A DNA stretch of 64,000 nucleotides from Armigeres subalbatus (Eukaryota > Arthropoda > Insecta > Diptera > Culicidae), in NCBI RefSeq assembly GCF_024139115.2, contig NC_085140.1, positions 420,124,283 to 420,188,282 on the forward strand. The letters run 5' to 3'. The notes below the pieces were generated by a model. The model did not search any database and was not told the origin of the DNA. It worked only from the letters and a program-made list of their open reading frames with translations. Shown here piece by piece: positions 1 through 9,513 of the stretch. The position numbers and the translations under genes were made by a program. Numbering within the stretch: the stretch's first letter is position 1; every line of letters begins with the position of its first letter.

Positions 1-430
1 AGAAGAGTACACTTTGAAAATGCAAAGCAGGACTCCAAGGCATTTTGTGTTCATTTCTGAGCGAGTAAACATCAGAGACATTTTGACGTAGGACTGCATC
101 TGGGTATTCTATAGAGGAGTACACTTTGCGAATGCAGACTCCGAGGCATTTTTTTTGTGAATGTGAGTAAAACTCCGAGGCATGTTGACGTCGAACTACG
201 TCTGGGTTTTCTATAGAGGACCACACTTTGCGAATACAGAGCAGGTGTCCGAGACTTTTTTTGTTCATTCCGGAGCGAGTAGAACTCCGAGGCATGTTGA
301 CGTAGGATTACGTCTGTAGAGTACATTTTGTGAATGCGAAGCAGACCGTCGAGGAATTTTCGTGTTTATTCCGGAGCGAGTAAAACTTCGATGCGTGTTG
401 AAGTAGGGCTACGTCTCACTATAGGATTTC
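1..430. repeat. Tandem array of ~110-bp repeat (array A)
   Basis: About four degenerate units, each running: gagtacactttgcgaatgc, agagcaggactccgaggc, attccggagcgagtagaa, then a GACGTAG/CTACGTC core and gggtattctata. The cores near 91, 183 and 293 are 90-110 bp apart. The array enters from beyond the left edge of the window. Open frames on both strands come from the repeat and do not look coding. The same unit recurs at 2719-3460, 4498-5105 and 12480-12553. I do not know a name for it. Confidence 0.85.
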
Positions 431-956
431 AGGCGGTCATTAATCGAAAATGTCATGTCTTCCGAATTATTTTAAAATATTTTCTCTCCATTGTCAATAC
501 TCTAATTAAGAGAAATTCTGAATTTGAAGTCTCTAGGTGCACTAGTTCCAAAGATATAAGGTGGCAAAGTCAGAAATGGGTAAAAAGTTAGCAAATTTTC
601 TGAAAAATATTTTATTTTCAACTATTTATTGAAATATTTTTAAATGTTTTTTCTTCAATGTTAATACATCATTACAAAGGTTATTGTATATGCTTTAAAA
701 TGGTGTGCAAAAACTTATGGTTACATCGTGAAAAACAAATTGAACAAATGCGGAAGCAATATTTTTCCAAAAACGACGCTATTTTCAACTTTGATAGTGA
801 AGAACTTTTTTTTCCTCAGGAATCCCCGGGTTCTTTTATGATACACATCAAGGACAAAGCTTCGACTAAAATGTCCCGAAAGAATTTCTTGCCAGTATTT
901 GCAATTAACAGAGTTAAGTCACTCGGATTTTTTTCCCTTTTGTTTTTTTACCGTGT
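431..956. other. AT-rich stretch, no gene seen
   Basis: A 137-codon open frame runs from 658 to 1071 on the plus strand, but it reads into a dispersed repeat at its 3' end and its predicted protein shows no recognisable domain. I treat it as chance. Confidence 0.5.
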
Positions 957-1290
957 TTTGCCTCTCTCGTACTCCAAGGTTAATGCTCATTCCAAAAACG
1001 AATGTTTGATAGAAGGCCCGGAGACCCCTAGTGGTATATATCAACTAACTCAGCGCGAAGAATTGAGGTGATGTCTGTATGTGTGTGCATGCGCGTCTGT
1101 ATGTATGTGCGCAAAAGAACGCAATCGCCATTTAGACACTTATTTGTGTCCGATTTTCTCGCAACAAGTTTCATTCGACGGGAAATCTAGTCCCATCGTT
1201 TCCTATTGAAAATGGGTCAGACTGAACTATGCGCTCAAAGGGTATGGTCAAAATACATTTATTGGTAATAACTTCGACTTTATTTATAAC
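957..1290 (+). mobile_element. Diverged copy of the GCCTTTCTC MITE-like family (M1)
   Basis: Resembles the better copy at 30175-30598 along its length: a left end near gcctctctcgtac, then ccaaaaacgaatgtttgatagaa, ggagaccc..agtg, ctaactcagc, a tgtctgtatgtgtgtgcatg stretch, and gattttctcgcaacaagtt. Family copies begin GCCTTTCTC and carry the inverse GAGAAAGGC near the other end, as expected of a non-autonomous DNA element. There is no coding potential. The right boundary is approximate. Confidence 0.6.
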
Positions 1291-2718
1291 CATTTGAGCT
1301 CATTTAATTAACTTTTCAAAGGAGTAAATGAATAAAACCCCCAATGCAATGCAGCACAACGGTAACGGAAGGATTTAACAGTTCGCTCATATATTTCCTG
1401 TCAAATTTTACCGTTTCCGTCGCCATTCCGCTGAAATGCGTTTGGGGCTTGAGTGGTTTGAGTCATTCTCTAAACCTAATTTTCTGAGCTATTCATTAGC
1501 TACTGATGGAGAACTAAATATGAGATTTCATAATATGTAAATATTTATAAATCTCCTGGAATCAATAATTCCCGACATGTTTATTGCAAAAGTAAAGACG
1601 AACAATATCTTAGTTAGAACGGAGCGTATGAAATTCCTGCTAGTGTTCATGAATGTCTGGCTAATGGTAGGGAAATATTTATTCACTCATCTACACTTTG
1701 AGGTTCACTGGCTGAACAACCAGCGGAAAGTCAATATAAACAGTTGAAGAAATTTAGAACTCATAATGCAAGAAAATGATCAAGAGAGGCAAATGTTGAC
1801 ATTTTCCTTCGTGCCTTACATGAATCAGATCCATTTTAAGCTCGATTTGGATAACGAGGAGACGTTGGAAAAAAATTTTCACTTAGTTATTCTTATGCCA
1901 TGCGTAATTTTGTAATATTTGAAGATTTTCAAAAGTTCTTTATCTTCTAATACTTTAGATGAATTTATCTCATCTTCCATCGTTGATGGAATTGAAGAAA
2001 ATATCATTGAAGACTTAAACCTTGACACAGAAAAAGAATGATGCTGTATATAACTTGTAGAAATCATGAAAACAAATCAAAAGTAATTCAAATAGTGTTG
2101 TTATTTAAATTAAAAGAATTTTGCTTTTCGGAAGAATGGAGCATTCTTACATTCCACAATGAATGTCCACATTTTTTGAGAATATATTAATCTCATTTTT
2201 TGAATAACTTGTACACGTAAAAATGTCATGGGATTGCGATTTCTAATTTGCTAATACCCTTTTTCAAAAGTTATTTTCAATTCTGATTATTTGATTAACA
2301 TTTAATGCTTTATGATCCTTCAGATCCTAGTACTTTGTCAAACAAATTGTTCTAAATACAAATTGTGAGGCATGAGAGTGAGAACAAAAAATATCACGGA
2401 ATGTCATGAAATTAATGTCATTTAACATGATCGCCGCCATAATGTCCATAAATTGCTGAACTTAGTTTTTGTACAGCCCCCTTCCTTCTCCTTAAGAAAA
2501 CGCACGAAATTTCAACTTCCCAAATAGGTTTGCTTTGTCACGTTAATCGAACCTATGAAAAAAATAATTACGTAATTCATAGACGATCCCCAAAGGGGGG
2601 GGGGGTGGAAATTGTATATTCATGCTATTTCGACCATACACAGCTAAAACTAAGTGGAAAATCACTTTAAAAGTCCAATTTTATTTTTGACCGCTCGCTT
2701 GTATGGGGATCCCCCATA
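1291..2718. other. AT-rich stretch, no gene seen
   Basis: No frame with a recognisable product. A run of 11 G at 2595-2605 follows attacgtaatt..gatcccc, resembling the end of the G-rich MITE at 61373-61695, but only one end is visible. Confidence 0.5.
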
Positions 2719-3460
2719 GTGCGTCTGTGTATTCAACAAAAAAAGTTTACTTTGAAAATCAAAATGCAAAGCAGGTTTCCAAGGCATTTTGTGTTCATTC
2801 CGGAGCGAGTAAACATCAGAGACATTTTGACGTATTACTGCATCTGGGTAGTCTATAGAGGAGTACACTTTGCGAATGCATTGCAAGATCCCGAGACATT
2901 TTTTGTTTCTTTTTCGGAGCGAGTAGAACTTCGAGACATGTTGACGCTGGACTACGTCTGTGTATTATTTGGAGTACACTTTGTGAATGCGAGCCGACCT
3001 TCGAGGCATTTTCGTGTTTATTCTGAAGCGAGTAGAACGCCGAAGCATATTGACGTAGAACTACGTCTGTGTATCCTACACAAGAGTACACTTCGTGAAT
3101 GTGAAGCACTCCGAGGCATTTTTGTTTATTCCGGAGCGAGCAGAACTCCGAGGCATGTTGACGTAGGCCTACGTCTGGGTATGCTATAGAGGACCTCTGC
3201 GAATACAGAGCACGACTCCGAGAAAATTTGTGTTTATTCCATTTTGTGTTCATTCCGAAGTGATTAAAAAATCCGAGGCATTTTGACGTAGGAATACGTC
3301 TGTGTATTCTATGGAAGAGTACACTTTGCGAATGTGAAGGACTCCAAAGCATTTTTGGTTATTCCGGAGCGAGTAGAACTCCAAGGCATTTTGAGGTAGG
3401 ACATCGTTTGTGTATCCTATAGAAGAGTATACTTTGCGAATGCAGAATGAAAATGTGAAA
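2719..3460. repeat. Tandem array of ~110-bp repeat (array B)
   Basis: About six units of the array A repeat, with cores near 2828, 2941, 3050, 3157, 3283 and 3392 (spacings 113, 109, 107, 126 and 109). The core is often an exact or near inverted repeat of GACGTAG and CTACGTC with a 2-nt gap. The 156- and 178-codon open frames on opposite strands are periodic by-products: they repeat phrases such as SRHFRVYSEASRTP and show no protein family. Confidence 0.88.
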
Positions 3461-4497
3461 ATTGTTAGGAATTTCTTGTCTATCTATATTCAAGAGAATT
3501 GAAATTGGAAATTCCGTACAAAATTTTTATTTAATAATTTCCGTAAAAAAGATATGAAAAAAGGAATCAAGCGTCAATTATTTCGAGAAAATACTATCAA
3601 AATTCAAAAACATCATACAACCAATTTCGCCATCGTCAAGCCATAATCCAACAGAAGTTCTTCTTGCCAGCCAAAACCAGGTGCACCATATGTATCGACG
3701 CAGAGTCCATCCTCGAAAAAGTGTGAATTTTCCGCCAGAACTTCCTTCCCCGTAAAGTTCTATTAAGGAGGTGAAAACCTTTGACCAACATACAAGATTT
3801 GGAGTGCAGCCCACTGGAAATTTTTACGAATTTTTGGAAGGATAGCAACAAAATTGCTGCTCAAGGTTTTGAAATTCGTATGCTTTCCAGTCGGAGGATA
3901 AAAGAGGATTAAGTATAATTTTATAATTTTTCTTTTCTATATTTATGGGCAATCATTCAGAAAATAATTAGTAATTGGTAAAACTACGAATCGAATTACG
4001 ATATCTCTTGTTGATACGAAATTTTATGGTTTGTATGATGCGAAATATTTTTTTGCATACATAAGGCATTTTGGCAGTGAAAAAGGATTTACTAAATTAT
4101 TTTTTGGAACGCAAACTAATTGTTTTAGATGGTATATCTGCTCAAGGGAGATAATCCATTACAAAAGTATCATTCTTGTAATAGCGTAGTGATTCGTAGC
4201 AATGAAATGTACCGTTTTGCTTCGAATTGCCGGACGCTTCGAAATCCGGACACTTCTGTTGTTATTCGACTTTATTTACCATCTCGACAAGTTTTTCTAG
4301 GGTTATCAATGCAGGGAACGATTCATAGACTTGAAACCATTTTAACAAATGTAAGTAATCCGTGATCTGTGGTAAAAACTTGAAAATTAGAATTAAAAAT
4401 TGAAGGCATGTCATAATCAACGGTACATTTCGTTTTTCTTAGGATGCAGCTTAAGACTCAACATTAAACAAACTAAGCTCATAATTTCTAAAGTCTA
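3461..4497. other. AT-rich stretch, no gene seen
   Basis: Separates arrays B and C. Short open frames at 3578-3851 (minus) and 4129-4365 (plus) show nothing I recognise. Confidence 0.5.
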
Positions 4498-5105
4498 ACA
4501 TTTGCAAGGGGTATTAGTGATGCAACTCCAAGACATGTTCGTCTGGGTATTCTATAGAAGAACACAAGAATGCAGAGCAGGACTCCGAGACAATTTTGTT
4601 CGTTCCGGAGCGAGTAGAACTCCGAGACATGTTGACGTAGGATTCCGTCTGTGGCTTCTATGAAGGAATACATTTTGCAAATGAACTCCAAGGCATTTTG
4701 AGGTAGGACATCGTTTGTGTATCCTATAGAAGAGTATACTTTGCGAATGCAGAGCAGGACTCCGATGCAACTCCAAGACATGTTCGTCTGGGTATTCTAT
4801 AGAAGACCACAAGAATGCAGAGCAGGACTCCGAGACAATTTTGTTCGTTCCGGAGCGAGTAGAACTCCGAGACATGTTGACGTAGGATTCCGTCTGTGGC
4901 TTCTATGAAGGAATACATTTTGCAAATGGACTCCGAGGCGTTTTTTTATTTATTCCAGAGTGAGTAAAACCCCAAAGAATGTTGACGTAGGACTACGTTT
5001 GCAAGTTCTATAGAGGATTGCTCTTTGCGAGTACCAAGCAGGACTCCGGGCATTTTTTGTGTATTCCGAATTGTGCAAGAGCAAGTAGAATTCCGAAAAA
5101 AAATT
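4498..5105. repeat. Tandem array of ~110-bp repeat (array C) with an internal duplication
   Basis: Units of the array A/B repeat. A ~165-bp block starting near 4520 recurs near 4765 (offset 245 bp) and is almost identical, much closer than neighbouring units are to each other. This points to a recent duplication inside an old array. The last unit decays towards 5105. Confidence 0.85.
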
Positions 5106-5559
5106 AAAATGTGACCCACAATCATTATTAGTTTTAGCAAAAATATGACGGTACTTAACATATCAAGTTTGTTCTTCTTTGCATTAGATGTTGATGGTAC
5201 TACAATATTAAGAATTGTTTTAATTTATTTTGAAGCAATTTGGATATGATTTTTCTTTATAATGAAATATTTATAAAATTGAAATCATATTCTTACAAAG
5301 TTCAAAGAGTAGGGAAGGAGAAAGATGTAGTATTCAGAGTAAGCGGCTAATGATTTTAGTTTGTATAAGTGATTCTAGACTATGAATTGATTCTGCTATT
5401 GCGGATAGTACATTAAACATAAGCAATCAAATATACTAATCGTGAAATCACATATTTCGCGTGCCCCACTAACTACGACTTATCACGATAGAGAATGAAT
5501 CTGTGCATGATTGAGTGCATGATTGTACAGTGTGAGATGGTGTTGGTAGCGCCATCGGG
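5106..5559. other. AT-rich stretch, no gene seen
   Basis: No recognisable features. The minus-strand open frame at 5473-5859 is mostly the antisense of the LINE fragment that follows. Confidence 0.5.
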
Positions 5560-5925
5560 TTGAGTAGCAACGACGAAGATTGCACCGTCAGTTTGTTGTC
5601 GAATTTTAAAACGAACAGTCGCACCGCTCTTCAACGGCGGATTCCATTCAGCCGTTTTCGGCTGGAATACGACAGACATGTTGCAAGAATGCCGGACAGC
5701 AACCCTGCAAAGATGGTGTTCGCTTCCGATCCGGCAGGTACGAGACGGCGTGGAGCGCAGCGAGCGAGATGGGCAGACCAGGTGCAGAACGACTTGGCGA
5801 GCGTGGGGCGTATCCGGGGATGGAGAGATGCGGCCTCGAACCGTGTATTGTGGCGTCAAATTGTTGATTCAGTGTTATCTGTTTAGATGTTAACTAAATA
5901 AATAAATAATAATAATAAACCTTAC
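5560..5925 (+). mobile_element. 5'-truncated non-LTR retrotransposon: ORF2 C-terminus and TAA tail
   Basis: The plus-strand frame ending at 5886 reads LEYDRHVARMPDSNPAK, then GTRRRGAQRARWADQVQNDL and NRVLWRQIVDSVLSV before a stop. This H-x-ARM, arginine-rich, RW-x-DQV layout is the usual C-terminus of many arthropod LINE ORF2 proteins, beyond the RT domain. About 10 nt after the stop comes an aaataaataaataataataa tail, a 3' end typical of LINEs that finish in TAA or A-rich repeats (the I group is one example). RT and endonuclease domains are absent, so this is a 5'-truncated copy. I cannot fix the clade from this piece. Confidence 0.75.
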
Positions 5926-6024
5926 TGTGACAAGAAGGGCATGACGACAAGGCCCTAGAATGGAATGAGAAAATCTCTTCTGTTCGTCGAGTATGCTTGA
6001 TCCTCCCATGGCAAGGAACAGGCA

Positions 6025-6535
6025 TATTTTCGTTATACCTTGCAAACGCGATCATTTAAAGGAGGTGTTATCTTTTCTGTTCGCTACATACCGGGCAAAC
6101 GCGTTTTTTAAGGTGGTTATACAACAAAGCCAAAAATCGGCCATCTTGGAAATCATGTGCTTTTTCTAGTGATTTTTCAAGAGCACAAATTGAGAAAACC
6201 ACACTCCCATGGGGATGAAACATCCGTAGATCGTTTGTTTATTTATGCTAAACAATCGTCTTTAATTTCAGCATTGTACGAAAATTGTTACGCTAGATTT
6301 GAATTTTTGATAATAGAAGTAGAAAATTGTGTGGTGAATTTAAAATTCACCACATGGCTTGATTGTATAATCACCTTAATAGCATGCATTTTCAACTCTG
6401 TTCGCTTTAAACCGAGCAAATGCGTTCATTAAAAAAAGGCAAGGTGTTTGCATTATATCCGGCAAATGTGTTCATCTAAAGAAGGCATTATCAACTCTGT
6501 TTGCCTTAAACCGGACAAACGCGATACATAATCAT
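6025..6535. repeat. ~50-bp tandem repeat split by a MITE
   Basis: Units around tctgttcgctttaaaccg, then gcaaacgcgttcatttaaa, with cores at about 6045, 6091, 6410, 6459 and 6511 (spacing 46-52 bp within each half). The gap between the second and third cores is the insertion at 6112-6375. Confidence 0.65.
6112..6375. mobile_element. MITE with TTAA target duplication
   Basis: 264 bp with inverted ends GGTGGTTATACAA and TTGTATAATCACC, flanked on both sides by TTAA (6108-6111 and 6376-6379). TTAA duplication is the habit of piggyBac-type transposases, which is an inference from the target site only. It contains a perfect palindrome, gtggtgaatttaaaattcac plus cac, near 6331-6353. It splits the ~50-bp repeat, so it is younger than the repeat. 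The 91-codon frame here is not credible as a gene. Confidence 0.72.
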
Positions 6536-6564
6536 GCATAGGTGGGCATAGAAAGCTTTCAATT

Positions 6565-6655
6565 AATAACTGAGGAAATGCTAATAGAATACGTTGAAAA
6601 GCAGGCCAAATTCCAGTTGGAATGTAGAGCCATAGAAGAAGAAGAAGAAGCCCAT
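6565..6655 (+). mobile_element. Diverged SINE 3' fragment (Feilai-like)
   Basis: Aataactgaggaaatgc, a gcaggcc block, and a gaagaagaagaagaa tail follow the order of the Feilai 3' half seen at 8780-8906. No tRNA-related head remains. Confidence 0.5.
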
Positions 6656-6689
6656 ATTATGCATAAGTTTCGAAATTGATGATTACACA

Positions 6690-6760
6690 ACTATTATGCC
6701 AAACGGCCGTTATGCAAAACGACTTTATGCCAAACGACCTCGTTTGGTCGAAAAATTGAG
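6690..6760. repeat. Short ATGCCAAACGRCC minisatellite
   Basis: Several consecutive copies of a ~14-bp motif (ttatgccaaacggccg, ttatgcaaaacgac, ttatgccaaacgacc). Related words occur at 36006-36105 and, as ttcggccaaatgacc, at 12830-13100. Confidence 0.6.
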
Positions 6761-6779
6761 AAATTTGACCTCAGGTTAC

Positions 6780-6876
6780 GAGTATGAAGAGTGAGAATTG
6801 ATAAGGGAGTAATGAGAAGTATGAAGTGAGAAGTGAGAAGCGAAAAGTGGAAAGAAGAAAGTGAACTGAGAACAGA
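6780..6876 (+). repeat. GAGAAGT minisatellite, left arm
   Basis: Degenerate repeats of gagaagt/gtgagaag on the plus strand, directly upstream of the polypyrimidine tract. The opposite orientation occurs downstream at 7870-8030, so the tract lies between mirrored arms. The same motif family forms the array at 53090-53545. Confidence 0.6.
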
Positions 6877-6879
6877 TAA

Positions 6880-7850
6880 TTTTTCATTCTTCCCCTTCTT
6901 CCTTATTCTTTCTTCCTCCTTCGTTCTTCTTTCTTGCTTTGCTTTCTTCCTACTTTAATCTTAATTTTACCAACTTCCTTCTTCCTGCTCCTTCTGCTTT
7001 CATCGTTATTCTTCCTTCGTTATTCCTTCTTCCTACTTTCTTCTTTCTTCTTCCTTTTTCTTTCTTCTTTCTTCCTTCTTCCTCCTTCCTTCTTCTTTCT
7101 TCTTTCTTCTTTTTTCCTTCTTACTTCTTCCTTTTTTATTCGTCCTTTTTCCTTGTTTCTTCTTCCTTATTTCTTTCTTCCTTCTTTCTTCTCAATTTTT
7201 CCTTCTTCCTTCTTCTTCTTTCCTTCCTCTTTCTTCCTTTTTGCTTCTTCTTTCTTCCTTCGTCCTTCGTCTTTCTTCCTTCTACCTTGTATCCTTCTTC
7301 TTTCTTCCTTTCTTCGTCCTTTTCTCTTATTTATTTTTCTTTATTGCTTCTTCCTTCGTCCTTCTTCTTTCTTCCTTCTTCCTTTTTCTTTTTTCCTTCA
7401 TTCTTATTCCCTCTTACTTCTTCGTTCTTCCTTCTTCTTTCTTTCTTCTTCCTCCTCATTTTTACGTTATTCTTTTTCCCTTCTTCCTTCTCCCTTTTTC
7501 CTCCTTTTACGTTCTTTATCTTCTTTCTTCCTACTTACTTCTTCCTTCTTCCTGCCTCCTTCTTTCTTCCACCTTCATCCTTCTTTCTTCTTTATTTTTT
7601 TCCCTCCTCCTTCTTTATTCTTCCTTCTTACTTCTTCTTTCTTCATTCTTCCTTCTTCCTTCTCATTTTTTCGTTGTTCCTTCTTCCTTCTACCTTCTTT
7701 CTTCTCCCTTCTTCATTTTTTATTACTTCTTCTTTTTCCTCCTTTCTTCTTCCATCTTCCTTATTTCTTCTTTTTTCTTCTTCTTCTTCTTCTTCTTTCT
7801 TTTTCCTTCTTATTCTTTCCTACTAACTCTTTTTTTTCTTTATTTATTCT
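6880..7850 (+). repeat. ~970-bp polypyrimidine tract (TTC/TTCC/CTTT)
   Basis: Nearly unbroken C/T sequence built from ttc, ttcc and cttt words without a strict period. All three plus-strand frames stay open for long stretches and predict S/F/L/P-only polypeptides, an artefact of composition. Long homopurine-homopyrimidine tracts can form triplex (H-DNA), a general property that is not shown here. Confidence 0.92.
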
Positions 7851-7855
7851 TCATA

Positions 7856-8045
7856 CAGCGATGATCTTCTTCGAGTTGATTGCTACTCGCTATCTCACTT
7901 ATCACATCTCATCTATCACATCTCACTTCTTACCAATAGCTTCACACTACCAATTTTTCATTTGTCACTTCTCACTTCTTGCTTCCCACTACAAACACTT
8001 TTTACTTCTTACTACATACTCACTTCACACATTTTATAAGGAGTG
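7856..8045 (-). repeat. TCACTTCT minisatellite, right arm
   Basis: Repeats such as cacatctcatctatcacatc and tcacttctcacttcttgc are the reverse complement of the GAGAAGT motif at 6780-6876. The polypyrimidine tract therefore has inverted flanks. Confidence 0.6.
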
Positions 8046-8599
8046 CAGTCAATGCTAGAATAGTGTTATAAAACATTTATGGCACCTGTAAGTGTTGTTC
8101 CCACTGAAATATGTCATGTAAAGTAAATTTTACTATATTTTGGAAAAACCATCCTTACTCACGCCCCTCTAGGTAAAAAGTGAGCACCCCTAGAAACAAA
8201 CTGGCCAGTACCAGCTGTTTGAGAATTTAGTTCCTATGATTTTCTGATCACGATTCGGCGTGTCAATTGCTTTTTATTTGTGCTGTTTTGACCTCCCAAA
8301 TGAACTTTTCTTTATTCAATTTATAATGAACGAGAAAGGCAACATCACTTCTAGGTGGATTAATCTGGGTTTTTTGTTTATTATCGTAATTGTACTATAT
8401 TAAGGATGTGGACACGCTCGCGATTAAAATACAGCCGACAATTACGGATTCGAATAATGATCGTGATACGCTTTAGTTTTCCTGTAGTTCTGTAGTTTCC
8501 TTTAGTTTAGCTATAGTCCTTCGAACCGGACTCGCGAAATCCATTTCCTTCACTAGCAAAGTGTTTGTATGAATACCACTGTCATAATTGGCATAATTT
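8046..8599. other. Intergenic; right end of an M1 element at 8329-8375
   Basis: Gagaaaggcaacatcact, then taggtggatt and gggtttttt, match the right terminus of the M1 family (compare 28361-28404 and 30559-30598). The left part of this copy is not recognisable. Nothing else is seen. Confidence 0.5.
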
Positions 8600-8906
8600 G
8601 AGGCCCTCCTTATCCGTGCGGTAAGATGCGCGGCTACAAAGCAAGACCATGCTGAGGGTGGCTGGGTTCGATTTCCGGCGCCGGTCTAGACAATTTTCGG
8701 ATAGGGAATCGTCTCGACTTCCCTGGGCATAAAAGTATCATCGTATTAGCCTAATGATATACGAATGCAGAAATGGTAACGTGGATTAGAAATCTCGCAG
8801 TTGATAACTGTGGAAGTGCCTAATGAATACTAAGCTCTGAGGCGGCAATGTCCCAATGGGGGATGTAATGCCAATGAAGAAGAAGAAGAAAAAGAAGAAG
8901 AATTCT
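8600..8906 (+). mobile_element. Feilai SINE (tRNA-related), near full length
   Basis: Begins with a tRNA-like pol III head (tatccgtgcggtaagatgc, B-box-like gggttcgatttcc), then the Feilai body (cttccctgggcataaaagta, atgatatacgaatgcag) and a GAA-rich tail. Possible 8-bp target duplication cataattt at 8592-8599 and 8907-8914. Feilai is a well-described Aedes SINE that is moved by LINE proteins in trans. Confidence 0.88.
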
Positions 8907-9361
8907 CATAATTTATGGACTACATGGTCGAATAGGAATTCCCCAGTGTCATTTTCACTTCGACCATCTGCCTGTCTCCTCGGAAGTTAGATCATCGAAT
9001 GAACACTGAACATTACGGCATTTAGTGGACGAGGTCCAACAGTTTGTCCCAACCCCAAGGTTTATCCTATTCGTGGTAAAGTAGTGTAGCTTGGGTGGAA
9101 AAATAGGCGTCGATCTTTATAGTAAAACAAAATAACGTTACGGGAGTTGGGCTGAGCATGGCTTTTTCGATTCTATTGCCAATTTGGAAGTGTTACTGAG
9201 CAATTATAATCAACAGCAGCAGATCGAAGGGGCAAAAGAAGGAAAAGCCACCAATAGAACGGTAGAGTTGAGAGAGGAGAACCGTTATTTTGATGTGAAA
9301 GACATTCTTCTTTCGCAAAAAGAATCATTTTACATAAAAAATTGAAAATTGAACATTATAT
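8907..9361. other. No gene seen between two Feilai copies
   Basis: Mixed-composition DNA without a long open frame or repeat that I recognise. Confidence 0.45.
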
Positions 9362-9513
9362 ATTCATATCGTGTTAGCCTCATGATATACGAATGCAAAA
9401 ATGGTAACCCGGCATAGAAACCTCGCAGTTAATAACTGTGGAAGTGCTTAATGCACACTAAGCTGCGAGGCGGCTCTGTCCCAGTGTGGGGATGTAATGC
9501 CAATAAGAAGAAG
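9362..9513 (+). mobile_element. 5'-truncated Feilai SINE
   Basis: Starts inside the body (cgtgttagcctcatgatata) and runs through aataactgtggaagtgc, gtcccagtgtggggatg and an aagaagaagaag tail. The tRNA-related head is missing, as expected from incomplete reverse transcription. Confidence 0.85.

Noticed and set aside
658..1071. 137-codon frame
   Set aside because: The 3' third overlaps a dispersed MITE-like repeat and no domain is visible.
2719..3352. Opposed 156- and 178-codon frames
   Set aside because: Both are translations of a degenerate ~110-bp tandem repeat with periodic peptides.
6934..8058. Open frame of 374 codons rich in S, F, L and P, with two overlapping long frames
   Set aside because: It lies in a C/T-only tract where stop codons are almost absent by composition, and three frames are open at once.
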